The notes beneath the pieces were generated by a model. It was not told the origin of the DNA. It saw only the letters and a list, made by a program, of their open reading frames with translations, and made no database searches. A program made the translations under genes and the position numbers. A DNA stretch of 64,000 nt, taken from assembly GCA_947561395.2 (NCBI GenBank), contig OX387184.1, positions 3,658,001-3,722,000 on the forward strand. Direction: 5' to 3'. This document shows positions 10,778 through 20,092 of this stretch, in pieces; position 1 is the stretch's first letter, and the number at the start of each line of letters is the position of its first letter. Source of the DNA: Buxus sempervirens (taxonomy: Eukaryota > Streptophyta > Magnoliopsida > Buxales > Buxaceae).

Positions 10778-12560
10778 CTGGGGTAATGAAGTTCAATCTT
10801 ATTCAATAGTCACCTATAATGATTGATCTAGCATATTAGAAAGAAAAAAAATAAGAAAAATACAAAGTACTAAGTCTGATATTTTGAAATTTTTAGCATT
10901 ATTATGTGGCACGTATAGTATACATGAATATGGGTATAAGTTATTAACTGAGATAGAAAATATGAAAAAAAAAAAAGAGAAGGGCTCTTTAGACAACAAA
11001 TCTTAATATCTGGATATAGATTTAAAGGGGTTGCAAATCTAATTTGAGAAACTACCTGATTCCCTATAAAATAGTACTAAGGGAAAGCGGTGTTGGAGTT
11101 GGGAAACAAAAACTAAACTATGTAATATATTTATGTCAATAGTTATCTATTTATATACTCATTTTTAATTGTGATGAAATTGTTAAAAATAAAATATTTC
11201 AACAAAATCATTCAATAATTAGAAAATTATTAGGATTTGAAAAAGATAAGATAGTTATAACTCGTAATATTTTTTGAGATTAGGAAGTCATTAATGAAAT
11301 AGGTTATTAATAGAATCTTATTGTTATATGTGGAAAATGAATGTGAGTGGAGAATCTTTAAGGAAATCATTCATATCTTTGCATCCAAATCAAGGATCAA
11401 AAAGAGAAGGAACTGTAGATGTTTTGAATCCCTTATCTTGTACACAGTACTCAAATCTTATATTATTAGTTTGTTACTATAACAAGTAGCGTGATTATAA
11501 ACACAATAACTTAGAGCCGAGACCATATCAGCTGATCCCTCACGCTGGAGATTTGCTAGTCCAACGGTGGAAGGTGTGAACACATAAGCTTCATGCATTT
11601 ATATGGACACATACATCACCGTTGGACCAACAGATCTTCCAACCAAGGCTCTAGTAGATTTCAAGTCCGCAGAGCGGCCGAGTTGCAAGATTTCAAAATC
11701 AAAAGATCTCCCTCAATTTGAATTTAGAGTTGAACAGCAGATTGTAACAAAAAGAAAGAAAAAACTAAGGAGAGCCGATCAATCATACGATTATGACAAG
11801 TCATAATCGTCCACGTGGTTGGATGCTTCGTTGAGGTTGACGTAGCTGCGACCAAATAATAGAACCCTAGAGCTAGCAGACGTGGAGAAAAAGAGTTCCA
11901 AGTTGTTATTGAGAAGACAAGGAAGGAACCGTGTGATTCAGGTAAAGAATCCGGGCATGTTCATGCCCTCTTTCTTTACACCGCATTGAAGTACGAAAGA
12001 TAAGCCCCCAACGATGAGGTCACAAAACAGTGAGGAAGGGAAAACTATATACACCTGAGCCTGCATTGTTAGGCCTCGGACGGGGAATAAATCAGTGAGC
12101 CAGCCCAAGTGGGCAGCTTGATGTCCTTTCGAAATAAGTGAAGCAAGCGTACAAGGTTGGAACTCTTCTTCTAATTAGAACAAAATTTATGAACCTAAGG
12201 CTAGAGGGGTTTTATGTTTCTATGAAAAGTCAATATGGAAAAAAGAAAAGTATGTAATGAAGTACTTGATTAAGAGATTTCAAAACCTTAGTTGCTCTGA
12301 AAATTTAATTAGATCAGTCCAATTAATGCGCATCACTTTAGATATTTTATCCACAGTGTATTCCAATCCTTCAAAACGATTAAGGGTATCCTTACAACAT
12401 GAACGCCATCTTCCCATGACAGGCTTCCAACGTAGTATCTGCCTTGCGTACTTCTAACTTAGAATGAAAAAATTGCATTTTTTTTTTTTTTTGGTAGGAG
12501 ATGAAAAAATTGCATTTGAACTTAAGCTTCCTCGATGTAGAATTTAATGACAAGATTGAT
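10778..12560. other. Intergenic DNA with one small hairpin
   Basis: There are no coding exons. A short inverted repeat pairs 11547-11569 with 11617-11640 (core GTCCAACGGTG / CACCGTTGGAC) around a 47-nt loop. A T-run at about 12479-12493 is flanked by a short repeat of GAAAAAATTGCATTT. Confidence 0.5.
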
Positions 12561-12936
12561 GGACCAATTTCCTCTGCGGCCTTTTGTCTCTCGAATGGTC
12601 TTTCAAACGCTAAGGATGCAACACGCGTCCAGCCCGTTTTAAAACGTTGGCGGCCAACGTGTTTTTCTCCGTTGACGGAGGAAACGTTAGTTTTCGATTA
12701 AAATAAACGATGCTACTCCATTGTTCTTCGTTTGTTTTCGATTAAAACAATCAATAATTTTTGAAATTTTCGAACACCCTTTTTGTCCTTAGCGCTTTTG
12801 ATTGCGCGCGAAAACGAAATGAAATCTGAGGGACGCGAAGGTAAGAGAACGTAAGTGAAGAATGCGCTTCTATTGATTATTGCCTCATTAAGGTTTCATA
12901 TTTTGTTTCGTGAGATTTGGTACAAATTGTTGTATA

Positions 12937-13115
12937 AATGATCCAGATCTCAACAAGGAGATGGAGAACAGTTTGTGGACCTCTTAACAGAGGAGTTACA
13001 ACTGCAGGAGGAAGTTTCCAGAGACACTCGTCACATGAATTATGTCACCTTCATTGAAGCACCAGAGGGAGGCTGAGAAGTGGAATGCTGCGACAGAGAC
13101 GTGCGAGGAGGCTAG
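12937..13115 (+). pseudogene. Captured exon fragment of a DUF1068 protein gene
   Basis: Translation gives NDPDLNKEME, then after a one-base shift QFVDLLTEELQLQEEVSRDT, then after further damage EAEKWNAATETCEEAR. These blocks correspond in order to the conserved core of plant DUF1068 proteins (DPEVNEEMEK, DLLSEELKLQE, EAEKCNAGMETCEEARE in family members I know). The end at 13115 is followed by GTAGC, which keeps the ancestral splice donor position. The frame is broken at least twice, so this is a captured fragment and not a working gene. It lies just inside the left arm of the Pack-MULE. Confidence 0.7.
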
Positions 13116-13908
13116 GTAGCTTTATCCACTTGGTTATTTTCTAGTGATGCATCTTGTGCAACTGCAAAGCAGTCCTGCATGATTTAATAGTCCATGAACA
13201 GGGCAAGCAAAGCTACATGAGTTTGTAATCCAGCTCTTTTCTCCCCTTTTTAACTTCTAGCTTTCCGATCTTCAGCTGATGTTGTATCAATGGCTACATG
13301 TATGTTTGGAATGTTCTCAATGCATCTCAGATGTCTGCCAAAATTTCAGAGTCTATTTACGAGGGAACTTTGACTTATATACAAATAGGTTAAAATACCG
13401 AATGAGTAATAACAATTCATTCACTACACTATTAGGAAAAATTGGCATCATTCTATGCAGAGCTTCTTTCGTTGCCCTGAAAAAACCATTAAAATTTTGA
13501 TGTTCATTGCATATTAAACTTGAAATATATACAAAATACCGTGTTCAACGTTGAGCCTGTCCATGTGAGATTAACCATATAGTTTACCTATATGCTAATG
13601 ATGGTCCTCATCACAAAAGTAGATTAATACTGTTATGATAAAATAGAAAACTTTGCACCATATGTAAATCCTGAACATCCATTTGACAAGTAATCTTGAT
13701 AAGTGGACAATATTTTAAATTTTTAACCCAGAACGAGTTCCTGATTACGTTTAATTTATCTCATTTTTTCTGCCATTTGATAGGTTAATAAGCATTTACA
13801 CGACATGACTTTGGATAAACGGCTTTGTTGCATGTAATACAATTTCTATCTTTCCATTCAAAAAAAGAGGATTACTTGCCAAAAAAAAGGGATAGTCATA
13901 GGAGAAAG

Positions 13909-14779
13909 TAGGCATGAGCAACGGGCCGTGCCGGCCCGAGCACGGCATGGCCCGGCACGGTACATGCAGTACACGTACCGTGCCGGGCCAGGGGTCCTGG
14001 CCTCGCGACCTGTTTGGGCATGGCCCGCCAGGGCACGCGGCACGCGGGGTGGGCCGCGCGTGCCTAGGCAGGTTGGCCCGCGTGCGGGCCCGCTAGGCAC
14101 GCTCCAACGGCAGGCCCACGTGCCAGCCCGCTATAGGCAAGCCCAACTAGCTTAAATAACCCAAAAATTGTTGATAGCAAGATTCGAACCTTGCCCAACA
14201 GACTGAAAACCTGTCTCTTTAACCACTAAGATAGATCGACTTCTTACAACAATAGTATCATAATTAAAATATTTTACCTAAAAATTAAGGATACCCCTTG
14301 ATTGTTGAAACTCTTATATAATCATTTAAAGCTAAGAAAATAACTAAGTATAAATAAGCCCAAAAAACTGTTATAAAATCTCCAATTAAATATATTTGTT
14401 AAGTCCATGGTTTTTAATTAGACTACTTTAAGTCTTTAATGGGTTTAATTTATTTTTTTTTTATAGCAAAATCTATCCAAATATGTATAAAACAATTTTA
14501 TGAATAATAAAAATATTTTTCAGAATTTTTTAATGATTTTTTTGGATTTTTTGTGATTTTTTTGAATTTTTCTTTATTTTTTTAAAAAAAATTAAGTTTA
14601 ATGCATGGCCCGCCAGGCCCGGCGGCGGCGGCCCACCGGCCCGGCGGGCTCGGCCCGGCACGTCACGCCTACTGGGGCGTGCCGTGCCGGGCCTGGGTTC
14701 TGGCAAAACGGGCCGCGGCCCGCCTGAGCACTCCTCAGGGATGCCGAGCCGTGCCGGATCGGCCCGCCGCCCATCCCTA
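13909..14779. mobile_element. hAT-type element, 871 bp, nested in the Pack-MULE
   Basis: It is flanked by a perfect 8-bp duplication GGAGAAAG (13901-13908 and 14780-14787). The ends read TAGGCATGAGCAACGGGCC and, complemented from the right, TAGGGATGGGCGGCGGGCC. The subterminal 200 bp on each side are packed with GC-rich GGCCCG/CGGGCC and GGCACG motifs, sharply different from the AT-rich centre. No transposase is encoded. The centre carries a tRNA-like sequence. Confidence 0.88.
14169..14240 (-). pseudogene. tRNA-like sequence with Glu-type anticodon (TTC), inside the hAT element
   Basis: On the minus strand the 72 nt can be laid out as a tRNA: acceptor 5' strand GTCGATC against TATCAAC (5 of 7 pair), D-stem TCTT/AAGA around AGTGGTTA, anticodon stem ACAGG/TCTGT with loop TTTTCAG, and a T-arm holding GGTTCGAATC. 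The A box (CTTAGTGGTTAAAG) and B box are good Pol III promoter matches. The T-stem pairs cleanly only with an 8-nt loop, so it is probably not a working tRNA. Whether it once was a host tRNA is an inference. Confidence 0.55.
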
Positions 14780-14869
14780 GGAGAAAGTTAGCCAATTGTA
14801 CAATAAAGGAGTGTCATGTTAAGCAAGGCTTCTGATTTATTTGAATCTAGCTGATGCGACCGAATATGC

Positions 14870-15250
14870 ATGAAGCTTGTGCCCTGTTTCTCAACAGGGC
14901 TGAGTTTGAAATCTAACAAGCCACGCCCTGTACCCACAAGCCCTCAAACTCAAAGCTTCAGCCTTTCTCCGCGAGTTTCATTTTACCAATCAAATCCACT
15001 CCCTCTTCACCTAGCCCAGCTTCACCCTCCGACTTGGGAGCTCCCTCATCGACTGTTTCTCAAAATCCGATAATCTTCGCCGAGTACAGAGCCTCCTCCT
15101 TGATATGCCAGACACCGATACTGTTTTGTGGATCACTTTGATTTCTGGGTATGCAAGAGCCAGTACACAGAACCTGCCTTCAGTCTCTTTAACAGCTTGA
15201 GATATCATGGCCTGAAGCATGATATCTTCACCTTCAGTTTCTGCTTATGG
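14870..15250 (+). pseudogene. Captured pentatricopeptide repeat (PPR) gene fragment
   Basis: Around 15103 the translation reads MPDTDTVLWITLISGYARA, and after a frameshift near 15170 it continues EPAFSLFNSLRYHGLKHD then IFTFSF. Together these match one PPR motif of the plant PLS type (…MPDxDxVxWxxLISGYAR … AFxLFxxMxxxGLKxDxFTFS). The upstream part starts ATGAAGCTTGTGCCC and resembles a targeting-peptide-like N-terminus rich in S, P and L, then a stop. Only a broken piece is present, inside the right half of the Pack-MULE, so it was most likely captured from a host PPR gene. Confidence 0.65.
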
Positions 15251-15946
15251 CCTGCTAAATTTAGGCCAACAAAAAGGAGCAAATACTTGGTAAGACAATC
15301 ATAAGGAAAAGGAGACAAACATACACCACAAAACAAAATGATTTCATACAAATCTGGGTCAAATATGGCAGCCTCCCTATCCAATCACAGTTAAAACAAA
15401 AAACAAATAGAAACCGGGAGAACACAAATACTTGAAACAACGAGAACGAAACCACAAAACACATTAAGAGAAAAAAGAAAAGAAAACAAAGAAATGACGA
15501 GAAAGTTAAAACGAAAATCATACCAGGAGCTATCTTATTGAGAGACAAAGGGGGAGGATAATCACATATGCAAGGGCCACATGAAGGCGCACCGTTTGAG
15601 AAGAGAGCGACAAAAGCCGACTCGCGTTTGGTTGATCGGCAGGACAAATGTTGCGCAGACGAGAGGAAAATGATCGCGCGCAACGGAGGAGGAAGGAAAC
15701 ATAGGGGAAAGGATTGTGCGCAAAGAGGAACTAAAGGGGTTCTCAAGAAGTGGGTGTTTGAAAATTTCAAAAATGATTGATTGTTTTAATCGAAAATAGA
15801 CGAAGAACGATGGAGCAGCATCGTTTATTTTACCGTCAACGGAGAAAACGTTGGCGGCCAACGTTTTAAAATGGGCAGGACGCATGTCGCATCTTAGCGT
15901 TCGAAAGACCATTCGAAAGACGAAAAGGCGTAGAGGAAATTGGTCC

Positions 15947-17710
15947 AAGATGGACGGCTTAACCTGCACGTACGATCATGCCTGGGGGAGCTTCAACATG
16001 GGCCTCATAGGCAGAGCCAACTGGCCCCACGTTTGTAACAAAATTAAAGGTAGTGTTGTTGTGAATTCAAGGAATTTTCTTACATAGTGCATTACTGTGC
16101 AAGCAGAATCAAAAGCACTTTAATGACAGTGATAGACAAATGTTTAATTCATGGTTGTTTTTTTTTTTTTTTGTTCATTACCCAAAAAAAAAAAAGGCTG
16201 TTTTTTGTTTTTATCTGTGTTTGTTGTATCGTGGTGCTGGGTTGCCATGCTCAACCCCCCTCTTCTACGTCTCTATGCGTGGCCGATGTCTAGTTCGCCA
16301 GTTCCTTGTCCACTTTTTATCTCATCACCGTTGGTGATGCTAGCCTCCCTTCTCTTGGGAACTTTTCCTTTTATCCGCTTTGGTGCGGACCCTTCGTCAG
16401 AAGCTACCGCTGGTTTCCAGCCGGTTACTGTGGATCTTGCCGCAGATCTAACATTCCTTCCGAGACGTAGTTGGTCGGGTTGCTATTCTGGTGGTCTTGC
16501 TCTTACATTTCGTGTTGTTTCAGTGGTCTTCCTGTGTAATCCGATAGGTGTAGGTATCTCTATAATTTTGGTTTTTGTGAATGAATGTATGTAGACTTGG
16601 CCTTTTACCCAAAAAAAAAAAAAGGTTGACCCAACCTGGACTCAAGAAATAGTTTTAGCGTCCAACTTGAGAAATAGTTTTTACTTTTTAGTATTGGGAT
16701 TGGCTCAAGAAGTTAAGCTCAGGGCAGATCAAGGTGAGTTTGGACTTACTGATTTTTTATTGGGCCAAGCCCAAACTCATTAAAATTTGACCCAACACAT
16801 CCTTCTTATAGATTATAGATCTAATCTTATATGCTTTGAAGTATATTAAATCGATGTTCTTTGTGCATCTTATTTCGAGGTTTGCCTTTTGATTGAGACC
16901 GTACGATGAAAGTAATCAAAATTTAAACCCTTTTTTAGTTAAAAAAAATTTGGAAAGATGCTGTAAGATATTATTTACGAATTTAGGACCTGTTAAAGAA
17001 TTAAATGTTGTTGATATTTGAATTCTACAAAAGAAAGGTGTTAGGTCTTCTTAGAGGTGAAAAGTGGTGATCTAAACGAGATAAAATATCTGCATTTTTA
17101 TGAGCTGTGATTCAGGTTTTTAACTAACATTCAATTTGAACAGATGGAGACATTGAATTTCGAATCGGGTGCTGAAATTTATACTTTATATGCCAAAAAC
17201 TCTTGGGATTTTACTTAATTTTCTTAAAATTATTGGATGTCTTTTTCAAGGCATGGGTTTGAATTTTATTCATCCATTTAAAAATTTCCCCCTATGGGAA
17301 GGCGATCTTTTTGAATTTCCCACTCCTTTATAGAAGGTAGTCTAAGGATCAAGTGTCTTGTGTCCAACATTCCAAAGAAGAGGAAGCAGAAAAAAAAATA
17401 AAATAAAAGACAATCTATGATGTCATATAGAAAGAACTCTAAAATTCCTGACTAACTTCAGCTGCCCAAAATGCTCTTTATTTTTACTTTCATTTACTTT
17501 CTTAATTGCTTATAAAATTTATCTTGATAATTGCCTATTATTTGGCTTGTCATCTGCTACCCAAGTTACCTTTCAATTTTACTTCTATTTAGTTTTATTT
17601 CCTAATTAGTTACTTAATTAAGAGCTTGACTTTGTGGGTCTTATAAGCCATATATTTTTTAATTATTTGGTCCCACATGCATTGTATTTGGGTTGAAATC
17701 GTCTGTCACA
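15947..17710. other. Intergenic DNA with LINE remnants
   Basis: Outside the LINE tail described separately, I see no gene. From about 16620 to 17700 the sequence is AT-rich with no terminal repeats that I can pair. Confidence 0.45.
16197..16623 (+). mobile_element. 5'-truncated LINE 3' end with poly(A)
   Basis: A 427-bp GC-moderate block ends in TTTTACCC followed by a 13-base A-run (16611-16623). The 12 bp just before the block (TTACCC plus A-run, about 16177-16196) is a near copy of that tail. One LINE-derived copy may therefore have inserted in or near the tail of another. The sequence has the look of an L1 3' UTR. No reverse transcriptase remains and no clean target duplication was found. 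Confidence 0.45.
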
Positions 17711-17820
17711 GACGATGCAGTTGCCTTGGGATGCTGTCATTTCACATTTTTTAATGTGAAATAACAATAAAATGACATTAGTTGCCCTAGGATGCAGCAT
17801 CCTAAGACGGCTGCATCGTT
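17711..17820. repeat. Compact hairpin, 110 nt
   Basis: Left arm 17711-17736 (GACGATGCAGTTGCC…) pairs with right arm 17795-17820 with about five mismatches in 26. Inside, TGTCATTT pairs with AAATGACA, and TTTCACATT with AATGTGAAA. The size and imperfect pairing resemble a pre-miRNA or a tiny MITE. No expression evidence is available. Confidence 0.6.
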
Positions 17821-18044
17821 TGCGGTAGACAATGTCATTCCATTGCATCTTGCTTAAGGCTAGGGTATAGGAAATGAACCGATTTCCTCTACGGCATCGT
17901 TTCCTACGGCGCTTTTACAGCGTGCATAAGGAAACGATGCGTGAAGATTTCGGTTCTTATAGTCGTGGGTTGTGACTTTAGCAACGGACGTTAGACGTTT
18001 CTCGTTTGAGTAAATATCTTTAAAAATTCAAAAAATCATAACGG

Positions 18045-19246
18045 GGCATGGTGAGACTTATAACCAGGCATGATGGGACTTGGACTTGTAACCAAGCATG
18101 ATAAGACTAGTAATGAGGCATGGGGGGACTTGTAACCGAGCATAGTAGGACTTGTAATCAAGCATTGTGGGACTTATAACAAGGCATGGTAAGACTTGTA
18201 ACTAGGGGTGGCAACGGGTCGAATCCGGTACGGATCTAGCAGGATCCGAATCCGATCCGAAAATAATTATCCGAGATCCGAATCCGATCCGATATCCGAC
18301 GGATCTTTAATACCTATATCCGAATCCGAAATTCGAAAAATATTCGAAATCCGAATTCGATCCGATATCCGATTCGAAATCGGAGTTTGAACCCGAAATC
18401 CGAATTCGAACCTGTAAAAATCCGAATTTACCTGTAAAGAGAGTGAGTTGATCGATCGATTTGGGTGAGTTTGGGCAATAGGTTTTTAGATTTTACTTTT
18501 AATTTAGGGTCGAACCATGGTTTAACTTAGATTGAACCATGGTCTGGGACTCTGGGCTAAGTTTATATATATTGTAAATATATTTTCGGTTCGGATCTTT
18601 TTCGGATCGGATACATATATATCCGAATCCGGATCCGAAAATTTTCGGATCCGAAATTCGAGATCCGTATCCGATCCGCGGATCTTATTCCTATATCCGA
18701 ATTCGGGATTTTCGGGTCGGATTCGGATATATATCCGACCCATTGCCAGCCCTACTTGTAACTAGGTATGGTGGGGTTTGTAACAGGGCATGGTGGAATT
18801 TGTAACCAGGCATGGTAGGACTTGTAACGGGCCATGGTGGGACTTGTAACCAGGCATGGTAGGACTTGTAACCTGGCATGGTGGGACTTGTAACGGGGCA
18901 TGGTAGGACTTGTAACTAGGCATGGTGGGACTTGGACTTGTAACCAAGCATGGTAGGACTTGTAACAAGGCATGGTGGGACTTGGACTTGTAACCAAGCA
19001 TGGTAGGACTTGTAACAAGGCATGGTGGGACTTGTAACCAAGCATGGTAGGAAACGACGCGTGGATTATGATGGGGATTTCGGTTACAAGTCCTACCATG
19101 CCCGGTTACAAGTCCCACCATGCCCCGATACAAGTCCAACCATGCCCTGTTACAAGTCCTACCATGCTAGGTTACAAGTCCAAGTACTACATGCTAGGTT
19201 ACAAGTCCCACCATGCCTGATTACAAGTCCCACTATGCCCCAATAC
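18045..19246. repeat. Minisatellite in direct then inverted orientation
   Basis: Units like GCATGGTAGGACTTGTAAC recur every 22 bp from 18045 to 18202, and after the hAT insertion from 18755 to about 19054. Several units are 28 bp because GGACTT is doubled. From 19082 to 19246 the same unit appears as its complement (GTTACAAGTCC…CATG). A 28-bp spacer with GGAAACGACGCGTGGATT, also related to 17931-17946, separates the two orientations. Confidence 0.85.
18203..18754. mobile_element. hAT-type MITE, 552 bp, nested in the minisatellite
   Basis: A perfect 8-bp duplication CTTGTAAC (18195-18202, 18755-18762), itself part of a minisatellite unit, flanks termini TAGGGGTGGCAACGG and CCATTGCCAGCCCTA. 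The interior is filled with GGATCCGAATCCGA-like repeats. Length and termini match the MITE at 2749-3300. Confidence 0.9.
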
Positions 19247-19874
19247 ATTCAAGAGACACGTGGATACGTTCGTACAAATCAATTTCCAGATTAATACAAT
19301 TATTATTATTATTTTTTGATAGTGCAGATTAATACAATTCTATTTTCTGTTTTTTTCACACACAAAATAATAATAATTGTGAAATACCGGTACACATTTC
19401 AAGAGACATGTAGGCTGTTTACCCAAACATTAAAAAAAAAAAGAGACAAGTGGGATTATTGTTGAGCTGCCATGCTTTTTTTCTAAAAAGAAAAATGGAT
19501 GACAAACGGCAAAAAAGGAAAAATTGGACGGAAGAGACCCTCTGTCGTGTGTATTATCTTTTGTGAAAAAATCTCATTCAATGAATGCCCACGCGTTGTT
19601 TCCTTATACACACCGTAAAAGCATAGTAGGAAACGACGCCGTAGAGGAAATCGGTCCATAGGAAATTTGGTACAGATGATAAAGAGCCTCGGGCTCACGA
19701 CATGGAATCGGAGTTTTTAAAGTGTGAAAACCTCCGCCCCGACCCGTATCGTTGCAACACAGCTTTGAACAAAAGCAACGACATCATTAGATTCAAGGTG
19801 TTTGTGGACCCTACAATAAAAAATTGCTACAAAGACACTTTTGCTTTCCCTGATGTTTGGTAACGTGTCTGTGT

Positions 19875-19890
19875 ATATAGTATATACACC
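19875..19890 (+). promoter_or_regulatory. TATA-like box for the SH3-domain gene
   Basis: TATATAGTATATAC lies about 210 bp before the ATG at 20093, followed by a CT-rich leader. Position and sequence fit a core promoter, which would start only about 210 bp beyond the end of the Mutator-like element. Confidence 0.45.
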
Positions 19891-20092
19891 GCGACGGAGA
19901 CCCTCTCACAAACTCCCAATTTGATTACAAGACATATTTGAATTGAATAAAAAAGTCTTTTCTCTCTTTCCTCCGAGTTTACCAGATTTTTAGATCTCTC
20001 CGTCTGTTTCTCTGTCTCCCTCTCTATCTCTGTTTCTTTTGGTCGATCTTCTGCGTTTGAGACTGGAAGCGTAGCGCTTGAGTCATTCGTGA

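Larger units (their letters stand above)
12561..15946. mobile_element. Pack-MULE (Mutator-like element carrying gene fragments), 3386 bp
   Basis: Long terminal inverted repeats of more than 200 bp begin GGACCAATTTCCTCT at both ends (12561 onward, and the complement ending at 15946) and run to about 12800 and 15740. The flanking 9-mers AAGATTGAT (12552-12560) and AAGATGGAC (15947-15955) match at 7 of 9 positions, the duplication size of Mutator elements. There is no transposase. Instead the interior holds a DUF1068 exon near the left arm, a PPR-like segment near the right arm and a nested hAT element. It shares its outermost bases with the element at 17876-19657, so both probably used the same transposase. 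Confidence 0.85.
17876..19657. mobile_element. Mutator-like element with inverted minisatellite, 1782 bp
   Basis: The termini are GAACCGATTTCCTCTACGGC at the left and the complement of GGACCGATTTCCTCTACGGC at the right, continuing as TCGTTTCCTAC. A perfect 9-bp duplication ATAGGAAAT flanks it (17867-17875, 19658-19666). The inside is a tandem array of a unit of about 22 bp (CATGGTGGGACTTGTAACC), first direct and then inverted, with a 552-bp hAT element inserted in the direct half. No transposase is present. The outer bases match those of the Pack-MULE at 12561. Confidence 0.85.

Noticed and set aside
13858-14155. GC-rich open frames resembling Arg/Pro/Gly-rich proteins.
   Set aside because: They are subterminal GGCCCG repeats of the hAT element at 13909-14779, not genes.
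18045-19246. CRISPR-like regular repeats.
   Set aside because: Units are contiguous, with no unique spacers, in a plant nuclear context inside a transposon. It is a minisatellite.
18691-19294. Open frames with repeated HHAWLQVPPCLVTSPT-like units.
   Set aside because: They are translations of the 22-bp minisatellite in both orientations. A non-multiple-of-three unit with 28-bp variants argues against selection for protein.
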